This document shows positions 39,413 through 48,030 of a stretch of 64,000 nt of DNA, piece by piece. Source of the stretch: Enterovibrio coralii (GTDB taxonomy: Bacteria > Pseudomonadota > Gammaproteobacteria > Enterobacterales > Vibrionaceae); contig NZ_LNTY01000025.1 in the NCBI RefSeq assembly GCF_001559595.1, positions 124,001 through 188,000 of the forward strand. Reading direction: 5' to 3'. The translations under genes and the position numbers were made by a program. Each line of letters begins with the position of its first letter. The first letter of the stretch is position 1. The notes beneath the pieces were generated by a model that saw nothing but the letters and a program-made list of their open reading frames with translations, was not told the DNA's origin and made no database searches.

Positions 39413-39444
39413 TCTCAACTTTCTCTAGCGTGAGAAAGTTGAGA
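39413..39444. promoter_or_regulatory. Perfect 13-bp inverted repeat upstream of the lap operon
   Basis: TCTCAACTTTCTC / GAGAAAGTTGAGA with a 6-nt spacer TAGCGT, 84 bp upstream of lapC and 52 bp after the dctD-like stop. There is no T-run on either side, so an operator is more likely than a terminator. The binding factor is unknown. Confidence 0.5.
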
Positions 39445-39495
39445 AACTTGTATTAGTCAATTAATACGCGGGTTGGCGGGGCGTAAAGGAGGAAT

Positions 39496-40803
39496 TTAGC
39501 CTTTAAAACTTTCTTTATCGAGATGGTGTTTTTTTAGCTTTTCATAGAGTGTTTTTCTCGCAAGTCCCAGTTCTTGCTGTACTTCTTTAAGACGACCGTT
39601 GTGGCGGTTCAGTGCATCAAACAAGATCGAACGCTCAACTTTTTGCAACCTTTCTGCAAGGGATGTGTGATCGTTTTCTTCTGTGGTGACTGAGTCTGCC
39701 AATGCTTGCTCTTCACCCATCAACACCCAACGTTCAGCAAAGTTACGAAGCTCGGTGACATTGCCCGGCCAAGTGTATTGCCCGAGCTTTTCTTTGTGCT
39801 GATTGCCAAGGTGTGGTGGTGCGATGCCAAAGCGGGATGCCGTCGTTCGCAAAAAGTTCTGACAAATAAGGTAGATATCATCAACCCTTTCTCTGAGTGG
39901 CGGAAAGTGTAGGGTGATGCTGGATAAGGTTTCGTAGAGGTTTTGATCGAAGGTTTGTAGCCTGACGCATTGCTGTAAATCGACGCGTGTTGAGACGATG
40001 ACTCTGGGAAAGGAATGACCATCGCGCAGTTTCTTTGCAAGTTTTCGTTGAACCGTCATCGGCAAGGCTTCTATCCCGTCGATAAACAAGGTGCCGCCTC
40101 CTGCCGCTTTAAACTTGCCTTGTTTACCGCTGCTCGAAACGGCGGCCTCGCTGCTCGAACCGAAAAGCTCATGTTCAACACTGGTGTCAGGCACGAGTCG
40201 GCATTTTAGGCTGACAAAGGGTTCATCCTGCTTGTCACTTTGGTCGTGCATCCACCTTGCGGCTAGCTCCTTACCTGTGCCGCGCTCACCGTGCATGAGT
40301 AAGCAACTGTCTTTGTCTTTGAGGTAGGACAGCGTGCGCCTGAGTTGTTTGATTTCTTCGCAATTCCCCAAAATTCGCGGGCCGGGGGCACTTTGCTGCT
40401 CCAACTCTCGGCGAAGTTCGCGGTTTTCGATAACAAGGTTTCGCTTATCCAAGCCTCGCCGAATCACGTCTAACAGATGATCGGTCGAAAACGGTTTTTC
40501 CAAAAAGTCGTACGCGCCGCCACGCATGGCGGAAACGGCCGTCGAGATATCGCCATGGCCAGTCAGCATGACAATCGACAGCTCCTTATCGATGGAAAGG
40601 GCATGGTGAAGAAACGCAATGCCGTCCATCTGGGGCATGTTGATATCAGAGATGATGACACCTTCAAAGGTGTTATCTAGTTGCGCCAATGCATCACGGG
40701 CTGTAGAGAAGGCTCTTGGAATAAAGCCTTCGATGTCGAGCGTTTGACTCAAAGAGTCTCGGATTGACCGCTCGTCATCAATGATCCAAATCTCTTTCGT
40801 CAT
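39496..40803 (-). CDS. DctD-like NtrC-family response regulator with degenerate sigma-54 motifs
   Basis: 435 residues: receiver domain with phospho-acceptor Asp in ISDINMPQMDG and Lys in LEKPFS, an AAA+ domain with Walker A GERGTGKE, and a C-terminal Fis-type helix-turn-helix (EVQQELGLARKTLYEKLKK). Two key elements are lost: after HELFG the sequence runs SSSEAAVSSS where GAFTGA should be, and Walker B is FIDGI rather than the usual DE pair. It should therefore not activate sigma-54 polymerase and may repress or act with sigma-70. The start at 40803 overlaps the kinase gene by 26 bp. No C4-dicarboxylate transporter lies nearby, so the DctD label describes sequence family, not proven function. 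Confidence 0.85.
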   Translation of the reverse strand: MTKEIWIIDDERSIRDSLSQTLDIEGFIPRAFSTARDALAQLDNTFEGVIISDINMPQMDGIAFLHHALSIDKELSIVMLTGHGDISTAVSAMRGGAYDFLEKPFSTDHLLDVIRRGLDKRNLVIENRELRRELEQQSAPGPRILGNCEEIKQLRRTLSYLKDKDSCLLMHGERGTGKELAARWMHDQSDKQDEPFVSLKCRLVPDTSVEHELFGSSSEAAVSSSGKQGKFKAAGGGTLFIDGIEALPMTVQRKLAKKLRDGHSFPRVIVSTRVDLQQCVRLQTFDQNLYETLSSITLHFPPLRERVDDIYLICQNFLRTTASRFGIAPPHLGNQHKEKLGQYTWPGNVTELRNFAERWVLMGEEQALADSVTTEENDHTSLAERLQKVERSILFDALNRHNGRLKEVQQELGLARKTLYEKLKKHHLDKESFKG

Positions 40804-42607
40804 GGTCTGAAGTCCCTTCAATAAAACGTGGAATGGTGACGACAAAGTCAGCACCACCCGTGGCATGATCCTGCGCTTGCAGGTCGCCATCAAAGCTTTC
40901 AATAATTCGACGACTGATGGTTAATCCCAATCCGAGTCCATCTGTCTTTGTTGTAAAGAATGGCGAGAAGATACGCTTTTTGGTGTCGTTATCCATGCCG
41001 GGGCCGTTGTCCCAAACGTGAATGGCGATACGATCTTTCATCACTTCGGCGTGAATGCCTATTCTTGGATCGTCAATGTGAGAAAGTGCCTGCGCGGCAT
41101 TGCTCATCAAATTCAGGATCACTTGCTCAAGCTGAACCGGATCCGCTTTTACGATCAGATCTTCCGTTGGCAGTGCACACTGAATGTGGATCCCTTTCTT
41201 AATGAAACTGGCTTCTGACAGCGCGAGCGACGCTGAAATCACAGCACCAACATCAGCGCGGTTTCGCGTGCTTTCATCCTGTTTTCTCGCAAACACTTTA
41301 AACCGAGCAATGATGTCCGCAATCAATCCAATCAATTCGTTTATCGTGGTTAGATTGTTTTCAACATCCTGATACCGCGCTTTTTCCATCAGTTTTAGGC
41401 TGTTTTCGGTGTACGTTCTCATGGCAGCAAGGGGCTGATTTATCTCGTGATTAATGCTGGCCGACATTTCTCCCAACATGGCGAGTTTTGCCGCTTGAAT
41501 CAGCTCAGACTCCGTTTGTCTTAGTGCCGCTTGCGCCTTCTCATATTGCTCGATGCTGGCTCGTAGGGCAGTGTTGGTTTCCTCCAACGAGGCTGTCCGA
41601 GTAGCGACTTTGATCTCCAGTTGGTCATTGAGCTTTGCTAGTTGCCTGCGTGTGCGCACGTTTTGAAGCCAGGCCGCAATCACCAGTACTAAAAGCGCAT
41701 AGAAGAGGACGAAAATGCCGCTTGCCTGAATGACGACCGGGAAAGAGGCGGAAACGGGCGTAAAGCCAAAAATTTGCCAACCTTCTGTCCCCAAGGGGGT
41801 GGTCGACACCAACATCATTTCCCGCTCTTGCGCGCTGTTTGAAATAGATAACTTGTTCTTCTCTGACAATACGTCAGCGTTACGGTATGTGGTGAGGCTA
41901 CGAAGCTTGGTATCACCATAGCGTCGAGAATCGCGAATCGCTTTCTTTTGGGGTTCAGTAAGCAGGGTGAGTGACTGATACAGCCAATCATCACGCGAGC
42001 TATAAAAAATGACGCCAAGGGGATCTGCAATCAAATAGTCGAACTGCTGTTGATTCCAGATACGGTCGATTATCGACAAATCCACTTTAAGGGTGAGTAC
42101 ACCCGTCACCGTCTCGCCGTCGATGACAGGGTAGGAGAAGTAGTATCCACGCTTATCAGACACCACGCCCAGCGCATAGTATTGGCCTTTTTGGCCTTGT
42201 ATGGCTTGCTGGAAATACGGGCGGTAGTGATAGCTATGGCCGACAAAGCTTCGCTCTGAGTGAACATTGCTCGACGCGACCGTCATTCCGTTGCGGTTCA
42301 TCAAATAGAGGACATCACTGTTGAGGCGCGCGTTCCAATCGCTCAACAACGCATTGGTTTCATCAAAGAGTCGCTCGCTTTCTGGTGCCCGCAATAGCCG
42401 TTTTAGTCTGGGGTCAGCGGATAAGACAACGGGAATTTCACTGTAACGCGCCAGCTCTGCGGCGAGCTTTTCTTGCAGTTGATAAACATCCGTTTCGATT
42501 TTTTGTACGTAGCGTTTTTCAATGGAGAAATAGGTAAATGAAGCGACAAAGGCGGTGAGAACGAGCCCGACAAGGGCAACCGTAAAGATAATGAGGCGCT
42601 TCTGCAT
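40778..42607 (-). CDS. DctB-like sensor histidine kinase
   Basis: 609 residues: two transmembrane helices flanking a periplasmic double-Cache sensor (~35-285, with the YHYRPYFQQA segment typical of DctB), a coiled coil, then HisKA with the phospho-acceptor His in SINHEINQPLAAMRTY and an HATPase with NLMSNAAQAL, DNGPGMD and GLGLTISRRI. Family members sense C4-dicarboxylates. It is cotranscribed with, and overlaps, the regulator at 39496-40803. AAGGATATT precedes the ATG. Confidence 0.9.
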   Translation of the reverse strand: MQKRLIIFTVALVGLVLTAFVASFTYFSIEKRYVQKIETDVYQLQEKLAAELARYSEIPVVLSADPRLKRLLRAPESERLFDETNALLSDWNARLNSDVLYLMNRNGMTVASSNVHSERSFVGHSYHYRPYFQQAIQGQKGQYYALGVVSDKRGYYFSYPVIDGETVTGVLTLKVDLSIIDRIWNQQQFDYLIADPLGVIFYSSRDDWLYQSLTLLTEPQKKAIRDSRRYGDTKLRSLTTYRNADVLSEKNKLSISNSAQEREMMLVSTTPLGTEGWQIFGFTPVSASFPVVIQASGIFVLFYALLVLVIAAWLQNVRTRRQLAKLNDQLEIKVATRTASLEETNTALRASIEQYEKAQAALRQTESELIQAAKLAMLGEMSASINHEINQPLAAMRTYTENSLKLMEKARYQDVENNLTTINELIGLIADIIARFKVFARKQDESTRNRADVGAVISASLALSEASFIKKGIHIQCALPTEDLIVKADPVQLEQVILNLMSNAAQALSHIDDPRIGIHAEVMKDRIAIHVWDNGPGMDNDTKKRIFSPFFTTKTDGLGLGLTISRRIIESFDGDLQAQDHATGGADFVVTIPRFIEGTSDHDERDLDH

Positions 42608-42708
42608 AATATCCTTCGTTGGCTAAGGCTGAGTCCAGATGGGCTTTTCACTTGAGAAAACCGTCAGTGCGCAGCAAAATGGAGAAAAATCGTTACTCGG
42701 AGCTCCAG

Positions 42709-43347
42709 ATGGATTTGTTTGATATTCGAAGAGAATATAACCAAGGCGGATTAAGACGCAAAGACCTGCCTGAAAACCCTGTTGAATTCTTTGAGCATTG
42801 GCTCAAACAGGCCATCGACGCCGGGTTGCCTGACCCGACAGCCATGACCGTGGCAACCGTTGATGAGGATGGTCAGCCGTTCCAGCGTATTGTTTTGCTT
42901 AAGCACGTCGATAACGATGGCTTTGTGTTCTACACCAACCTCGGCAGCCGCAAAGCCAAGCAGTTGGCGCACAATGCAAAAATTAGCCTTCATTTCCCTT
43001 GGCATACATTAGAGCGTCAAGTACACATTACAGGTACGGCCGAAAAACTTGGCAAACTGGAAGTGATGAAGTACTTCCTCTCTCGTCCCAAAGAAAGCCA
43101 ACTTGCAGCGTGGGCAAGCCACCAAAGTGAGCGTCTGTCTGCGCGCTCTGCGTTGGAGGGCAAGTACATGGAGTTGAAAAAGCAGTTCGAAAAAGGCGAA
43201 GTGCCAGTTCCAACTTTCTGGGGCGGTTTTCGTGTGAAGATCTCTTCAATGGAATTTTGGCAAGGTGGCGAACACCGACTGCATGACCGCTTCATTTACC
43301 AAGATGAAGACCACGGCAAATGGGAAATCGAGCGCTTGGCTCCTTGA
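42709..43347 (+). CDS. pdxH: Pyridoxamine 5'-phosphate oxidase
   Basis: A 212-residue FMN enzyme that oxidises PNP or PMP to pyridoxal 5'-phosphate. Visible family blocks are the [19 protein letters not shown] start, [19 protein letters not shown] (FMN binding) and the C-terminal [13 protein letters not shown] signature. The ATG at 42709 follows GGAG at ideal spacing and matches the family N-terminus, whereas upstream in-frame ATGs do not. Divergent from the kinase gene and ends at a shared terminator. Confidence 0.96.
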   Translation: MDLFDIRREYNQGGLRRKDLPENPVEFFEHWLKQAIDAGLPDPTAMTVATVDEDGQPFQRIVLLKHVDNDGFVFYTNLGSRKAKQLAHNAKISLHFPWHTLERQVHITGTAEKLGKLEVMKYFLSRPKESQLAAWASHQSERLSARSALEGKYMELKKQFEKGEVPVPTFWGGFRVKISSMEFWQGGEHRLHDRFIYQDEDHGKWEIERLAP

Positions 43348-43362
43348 TATCCGCACAAAAGA

Positions 43363-43386
43363 AAAAAGCAGCGTAAGCTGCTTTTT
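43363..43386. terminator. Bidirectional terminator
   Basis: Stem AAAAAGCAGC / GCTGCTTTTT with loop GTAA between pdxH (+) and vqmA (-). Confidence 0.92.
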
Positions 43387-44097
43387 TTATTCCTCGATAA
43401 TAAGGCTAAATTGCTGCTTTAAAAGTGATTTTGGAATTCTAGAGCCAATGCCGAGTTCCAATGCCTTATCCACGAGTTCTGTTTTACTCTCCGCACCCAA
43501 TTTAATACGAAGGTTGGCGAAGTGGTTTTCGATGGTCTTTACCGACACACCAAGCATTTGTGCAATAAACTGGGGTTTTTTACCGTAGAGGTGAAGGAAG
43601 AGTACCTCTGACTCACGTTTTGACAGCAGGCCTTTTGCTGCAACGTCTCGCGAGCGGTCTTTTGCTTTGACGTTGGTCCCTGCCAATTTGCAGATCCAAG
43701 CACCGATATCCAATAACGCACTCTCGTCTATCGATTCCCAATTAAAGATAACGCCTAAGACATTACCCGCCTCATCATACCAAGGCACTTTCGTGACGAT
43801 GTGCGCCTGCCAACTGCCATCGGCATAAGGGTGAACGTTAAGGATGCGAATTTGACGTTTGGTTTTGATCACCCGCTCGTCTTGATAGTTGAAGTTCTCA
43901 GCGTATCTAGCGAGCTCGGGAGAAAGTTCACAAATGGTTTTTCCTATCAAGGCATCTTGAGAGTCAATACCAATGAGATCGGCGTAATTCTTATTTACAT
44001 AGACAAATTTGGAGTCTTTATCTTTACAGCCCCAACAACCGGGGAGCTGCTCAAACAGCGAAATTTGTGTCGAGGGTATAGGGGTTGCGATGTCCAT
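43387..44097 (-). CDS. vqmA: Quorum-sensing receptor-regulator VqmA
   Basis: 236 residues: an N-terminal PAS domain (~15-130, beginning LPGCWGCKDKDSKFVYVN) that in V. cholerae binds the autoinducer DPO (3,5-dimethylpyrazin-2-ol), and a C-terminal LuxR-type helix-turn-helix (LSKRESEVLFLHLYGKKPQFIAQ). The motif set and the C-terminal IPKSLLKQQ segment match V. cholerae VqmA. VqmA activates the sRNA gene vqmR, whose candidate locus and an 11/11 half-site lie directly upstream in the same orientation. It ends at the pdxH-side terminator. Confidence 0.92.
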   Translation of the reverse strand: MDIATPIPSTQISLFEQLPGCWGCKDKDSKFVYVNKNYADLIGIDSQDALIGKTICELSPELARYAENFNYQDERVIKTKRQIRILNVHPYADGSWQAHIVTKVPWYDEAGNVLGVIFNWESIDESALLDIGAWICKLAGTNVKAKDRSRDVAAKGLLSKRESEVLFLHLYGKKPQFIAQMLGVSVKTIENHFANLRIKLGAESKTELVDKALELGIGSRIPKSLLKQQFSLIIEE

Positions 44098-44188
44098 AGG
44101 GAAGGCTGAATAACTCGGTTAAGTGACAGTGTATTGTAAAAGTGGGGCGTGTTACATGGCTTGTATCACAAATTGGATGTCGTCGAAT

Positions 44189-44215
44189 AAAAAAACCGGC
44201 TCGTAGGGAGCCGGT
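44189..44215 (-). terminator. Intrinsic terminator of vqmR
   Basis: 8-bp GC-rich stem ACCGGCTC / GAGCCGGT with a 5-nt loop; a seven-T tract follows on the minus strand. No protein gene ends here, which points to an RNA gene. Confidence 0.9.
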
Positions 44216-44370
44216 AAAAACAAGAGTTTACTCCGAAGAGTGAAATCCTGTACGACGTGTAGAAGAGGCCATCTATCGTAACGCTCGAGGGTATTCACGA
44301 GACGATAAGATGGATCACCGAGGTAAATTTCAGTGATGAAACAGATGGATACTGCAATATCCGCTGTTCG
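44189..44370 (-). ncRNA. vqmR: VqmR small regulatory RNA (predicted)
   Basis: A non-coding segment immediately upstream of vqmA, same strand, bounded by a predicted start near 44370 (a -10 of TATATT at 44377-44382) and a strong intrinsic terminator at 44189-44215. In V. cholerae the ~140-nt VqmR sRNA lies at exactly this place, is activated by VqmA, and represses biofilm and other mRNAs by base pairing. The predicted length here, about 180 nt, depends on the inferred start. I did not verify homology to VqmR outside position, terminator and VqmA box. Confidence 0.8.
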
Positions 44371-44404
44371 ATGTTTAATATACTCAGTCGCCAGAAATTC
44401 GGGC

Positions 44405-44415
44405 AGGGGGGAAAT
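44405..44415 (-). promoter_or_regulatory. VqmA-binding half-site in the vqmR promoter
   Basis: Reads ATTTCCCCCCT on the minus strand, identical to the right half of the reported V. cholerae VqmA palindrome AGGGGGGATTTCCCCCCT. The left half is degenerate. It ends about 22 bp before the predicted -10, overlapping the -35 region, as expected of an activator where no good -35 hexamer exists. Confidence 0.75.
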
Positions 44416-44514
44416 GTACTATTTCGTAGTTTATTAATAGGCAATGCCTTTCCTGTCGGGGTTAATGCCCCTAAAGGCCTTGAATTTACTGGTCATAAGC
44501 ATTGAGTCATAAAC

Positions 44515-44542
44515 AAAAAAAGCCCACTTTCGTGGGCTTTTT
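44515..44542 (-). terminator. Terminator of the SUMF1-domain gene
   Basis: Stem AAAAAAGCCCAC / GTGGGCTTTTTT with loop TTTC, 25 bp past the stop at 44567. Confidence 0.92.
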
Positions 44543-44566
44543 TCGGGACGAGGTTATTAAGAAACG

Positions 44567-46404
44567 CTAAATTTGGCGTACAACGCGGAAACCGAGGTAG
44601 TTAGCACTGAGGTCAGATTTCAGCTCAAGGCGCTCTGATACGCGAGCACTGCTCGGTGAGAAGCTCCATGCGCCGCCTCTTGCTACAGGAGCTTGGCTTT
44701 CCGCCCACTCCCAAACATTCCCTGCGGTGTCATAAATACCAAATGGGTTTGCAGGGAAGCTGCCAACAGGGGAGGTACTTTTGTTCGACCACTCTGAGCC
44801 GCTCCACCCTGTGTTTGCATTACCCACACCAATGTCGTTGCCCCACCAGTAATCGGATTCGCGACCTGCTCGTGCTGCAACTTCCCACTGCACTTCTGAA
44901 GGCAAGGTATAGTTAAAGCCCGTTTGGGTGCTCAGCCATTTAGAGTATGCCATGGCATCTTCGTGTGTGATGCAAACGACTGGTGAGTTGTCGGTTTGAG
45001 AAAAACCCGGTTTACGCCAGTGATGGTTCAGAAGCTGTTTAGGCTCACCATTTTCCAGCGTTGTACAACCTTGGCCTTCTTCAGCACCCGTCACATAACC
45101 GGTTGCTTTGACAAACTCGCCAAACTGCTTCACCGTGACAGGCGTTGCTGCAATAGAGAATGGCTGATCGACCACCACTGATTGCTTGGCGTCAAACCCG
45201 ACACGATATTGCCCTGCGCCGACAACAACCATTTGAGGTGCTTGTCGATTATTAGTGAGTTTGTCAGCGAATTGCTTTCCCGGCTGAGGCTGGTTCTCCT
45301 GCTCTTTGAGGTTTGCCCAAATCACCGAGTCTTTGTTCATGTACATCTGGCGGCTGTACGATTCAAACCCTGGCTTATCAACTGATAGCTGGTGTTGACC
45401 TGCTGGCAGCATGATTTCCACTGGTGTAGAACCGTAGGTGACGCCGTTGATGGTCACGTTGTCTTCATAACGGTTAGAGCGGATCTTCACATTCACCCAA
45501 CGCTTAGCCTGCTGCTTAGGAGCGGCTTTCGCGTGGTAAAAGGCTTTTCCACGCAGTACCGCTCCGCGAAGTCGAGCAGCTTACAGGCCGCATCCTCATC
45601 CGGTTGGCTGCGCATCTCTGCTTGCATACGGGTGATGTAACGGTTTGAGCCGCTAAAGCCACTGTCTACAACATTGTTGTTCATCACATGAATATTGAAA
45701 GACACGCGGTTTGCGTTGAGTTTCGCTGTGGTGGATTCAGTGACGTTTTCAAGAACTTGAGATTGGAAAGTGTTTACCGCTTTTTGCATGGTCAAGGTTT
45801 TACCTTGATTTGCACAAGCTGCAAGCGTCAAAGATTCACTACAAGTAATGGTATGAACGACTTCAATGGTGTCTGCAAAGGTCAGCTCTTGGCGAAGACG
45901 TTTAACGCGCGCTTCTTTTTTCGCTTCTTGCAGATTTTCCATTGCGCTCATCAGCAATTGTTTCTGGCGGTTCTCGCCTTCAACAATACGCTGTTGCTCA
46001 GACACGGCTTGATCATTGGTCAGTGTGTCACTTTGGTTTTGTTTAACCGCGTTCCACGCAACCTGATAGTCGTCTCTGTATTGTGTTAAGTCAGTATCTG
46101 GATTTTCAATTAAACGGCGGAATTGCTCGTCCAGTCGTTCTTGAGCCAGCGTACGTTTCTTTTCGAGTTCGATAGCACTTTTTGCCAGTGTTTCGCGCTC
46201 GGCTAACAAGGCATCCAGCTTATCTCTCTGTGTTTGCAGGTTTTGTGCGTGTGAGCTAATTTCACTTCTTTTATCCGCTAGCTTCTGTTCCAACGCAACA
46301 ACGGGATCGTCAGTCGCGACTGTGGCTTCATTGGCAAGCGATTGACTGCTAAGAAGTATTGGCGTTAACGCAAGAACCAGAGCGGTGATGCGATTACTTT
46401 TCAT
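44567..46404 (-). CDS. PEGA/SUMF1 (formylglycine-generating-enzyme-like) exported protein (frameshifted near 45546)
   Basis: A 612-residue protein once the frame is restored. Signal peptide, a long coiled coil (~30-170), a middle region with two cysteines, a PEGA-type beta domain (VTINGVTYGSTPVEIMLPAG) and a C-terminal FGE-sulfatase (SUMF1) domain with VVCITHEDAMAYSKWLS, LPSEVQWEVAARAG and GFRVVR. The frame breaks in an A-run near 45546: one extra A (GTG-GAA-AAA-GCC) rejoins the parts. Most bacterial SUMF1 domains like this lack the enzyme's cysteines and are not sulfatase activators, so the role is unknown. Monocistronic. Confidence 0.85.
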
Positions 46405-46723
46405 AAGTCCCTTGCTTATTTTCAGAATTTCTTAAGAAAACCTTTGTCCCAAATTGCTACATTAACATGGTTATGTTAATTCGCTTCGTCATGATACTAA
46501 TTATTTGACGCTTATCGTTATTATTCAAATTCTTTATTTTGACTGGCGACTCAATAATTAATGCAAGCATTCGCGCTCACGGGTAAATGATAATTTGTAA
46601 AATAAAAAATAACGTTTTAATTGACGCTTTATTTTAATTTAACGTCATTTATTTGGCGTAATTCGTACGCTGTTTGTTTGCGATATCCCACGTTTAGATG
46701 AAACACCAAGGATCACTTTTCAC

Positions 46724-46778
46724 CGGAACGATGATCATGAAAAGATCGTTGATGAAATATCACGAAAGCATGATCAAG
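46724..46778 (+). promoter_or_regulatory. Pair of RctB-type sites away from the origin
   Basis: CGGAACGATGATCATG (46724-46739) and CGAAAGCATGATCAAG (46763-46778) are direct repeats 39 bp apart. The second is identical over 16 bp to the right half of the origin palindrome at 23194-23223. V. cholerae also has an RctB-bound iteron/39-mer locus on chromosome II tens of kb from ori2. Confidence 0.65.
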
Positions 46779-46965
46779 CGATGTAATTCATGTTTTTGCA
46801 CTGATTAAAATGCCTTTAAATCCTTTTATTACAAACGGATAGTGTGGTTTTTGTATGTTGTGCATTCAATTTGTAAGAGCTGAAAGCATGGGAACACAGC
46901 GTAAGAATGGAGAGATCCTCCTCAGTTTTTCAATCAAAATGACGTTCGCCGTAGTTTGTACACCA

Positions 46966-46982
46966 CTTGATCATGTTTCCGG
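46966..46982 (-). promoter_or_regulatory. RctB-type site away from the origin
   Basis: CTTGATCATGTTTCCGG, an inverse copy of the extended motif, 188 bp from the pair at 46724-46778 and 73 bp upstream of the AraC gene. Confidence 0.55.
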
Positions 46983-47054
46983 GATGATTTTGCTTCTCGA
47001 TTCTCCCCTAGCCATGGCAAAATAGCCCCGTCTTTTCTTTCTAACGTTTTTGTC

Positions 47055-47828
47055 ATGGCATCAGAACTCAAGCACTCTCAGGTTATTGCTTTGCCCAGTG
47101 ATACGTCGCTTCATGCGCACGATTACCGGCAGGTTGTGATCGGTTTGCAAGGGCAAACAGAGTTCGAGCTATCGGGCCGCGGCAACCTTGTGGGTCCCGG
47201 GCAGGGCTGCTTGGTGTCTGAGTCCGAACTGCACGCATTTTCCGGTATCGGGCAAAATGAGATTTTGGTGATCAATTTGCCAGAGTCGGTGCTGCATGGC
47301 GAAATCACCATGAAACAGAAAGTCGAAACCTTGTTTCGACGCGATGCGTACTTCCAACTCGACAATCAAGCGCAGACGCTTGTTCGCGCCTTATCCGCCG
47401 AGATGGTCGCGAACCCTGAAGATCAACTACTTGGCCGAGCGTGTGCCGATACCTTACTTTGCGTGATGGAAAGGCATTTACGCGATCAACTACCGACTAT
47501 CCGTCAACATCACCGTCTAAATATGGACGTGCTTGATCTTTACATCCGACAGCACATCAACCGCAAAATCAGTGTTGCTCAGATGGCGGGATCCGTCTTC
47601 TTGGCTGAGAGTCAATTTCATCACCTGTTCAAGTCTCAAATGGGCATGACACCGCACCAATATGTCTTGCGTAAGCGTTTTGAGCTGGCACAAGAGCTTC
47701 TGTGCAACAGTGACATGAGCCTTTCTCAAATTTCTGATAGCTGTGGCTTTGCTTCTCAAAGCGGTTTTACCTCAGCGTTCTCCCGATTTTTTGGTGTTTC
47801 GCCAGCGCGATACCGCCAGCAACACTGA
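47055..47828 (+). CDS. AraC-family transcriptional regulator (likely proline-utilisation regulator)
   Basis: 257 residues. An N-terminal cupin ligand-binding domain (~15-100, HDYRQVVIGLQGQTEFEL) is joined to a C-terminal AraC DNA-binding domain with two helix-turn-helices (ISVAQMAGSVFLAESQFHHLFK and ISDSCGFASQSGFTSAFSRFFGVSPARYR). It lies directly upstream of putA on the same strand, with a ~200-bp gap. An activator named PutR is reported for V. vulnificus putAP; that this is the orthologue is inference from position. No strong ribosome site is visible. Confidence 0.82.
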   Translation: MASELKHSQVIALPSDTSLHAHDYRQVVIGLQGQTEFELSGRGNLVGPGQGCLVSESELHAFSGIGQNEILVINLPESVLHGEITMKQKVETLFRRDAYFQLDNQAQTLVRALSAEMVANPEDQLLGRACADTLLCVMERHLRDQLPTIRQHHRLNMDVLDLYIRQHINRKISVAQMAGSVFLAESQFHHLFKSQMGMTPHQYVLRKRFELAQELLCNSDMSLSQISDSCGFASQSGFTSAFSRFFGVSPARYRQQH

Positions 47829-48030
47829 TCTGCATCATTAAACCCTAAAAAAATTGTTACTAATCGCAACAGGCGAGGGTTCTCTGTTTGTTAATCAACG
47901 GAGTTTTTTGCAATAATGCCGCAGAATTTTGAAAGACTCCCAGCCGTGTCCTACCTAGAATCGGTCGTTATTCTAACATATATGTAACATATGCCACTGC
48001 CTCGTGGTTGAAGGAGAGAGGATCCTGCTT

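Larger units (their letters stand above)
46405..47054. other. 650-bp non-coding region with RctB-type motifs
   Basis: AT-rich in its left half, with no convincing ORF. It contains three GATC motifs of the extended origin type (46724-46739, 46763-46778, 46966-46982), listed separately, and should also hold the divergent promoters of the SUMF1-domain gene and the AraC gene. Confidence 0.7.

Noticed and set aside
44444..44512. A ~22-codon ORF on the minus strand between the SUMF1 gene terminator and the VqmA box
   Set aside because: No ribosome site, no recognisable product, and it ends before the predicted vqmR promoter; most likely chance.
46888..47025. 45-residue plus-strand ORF upstream of the AraC gene
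   Set aside because: No good ribosome site, the codons run straight through an RctB-type motif, and nothing family-like is seen in the product.
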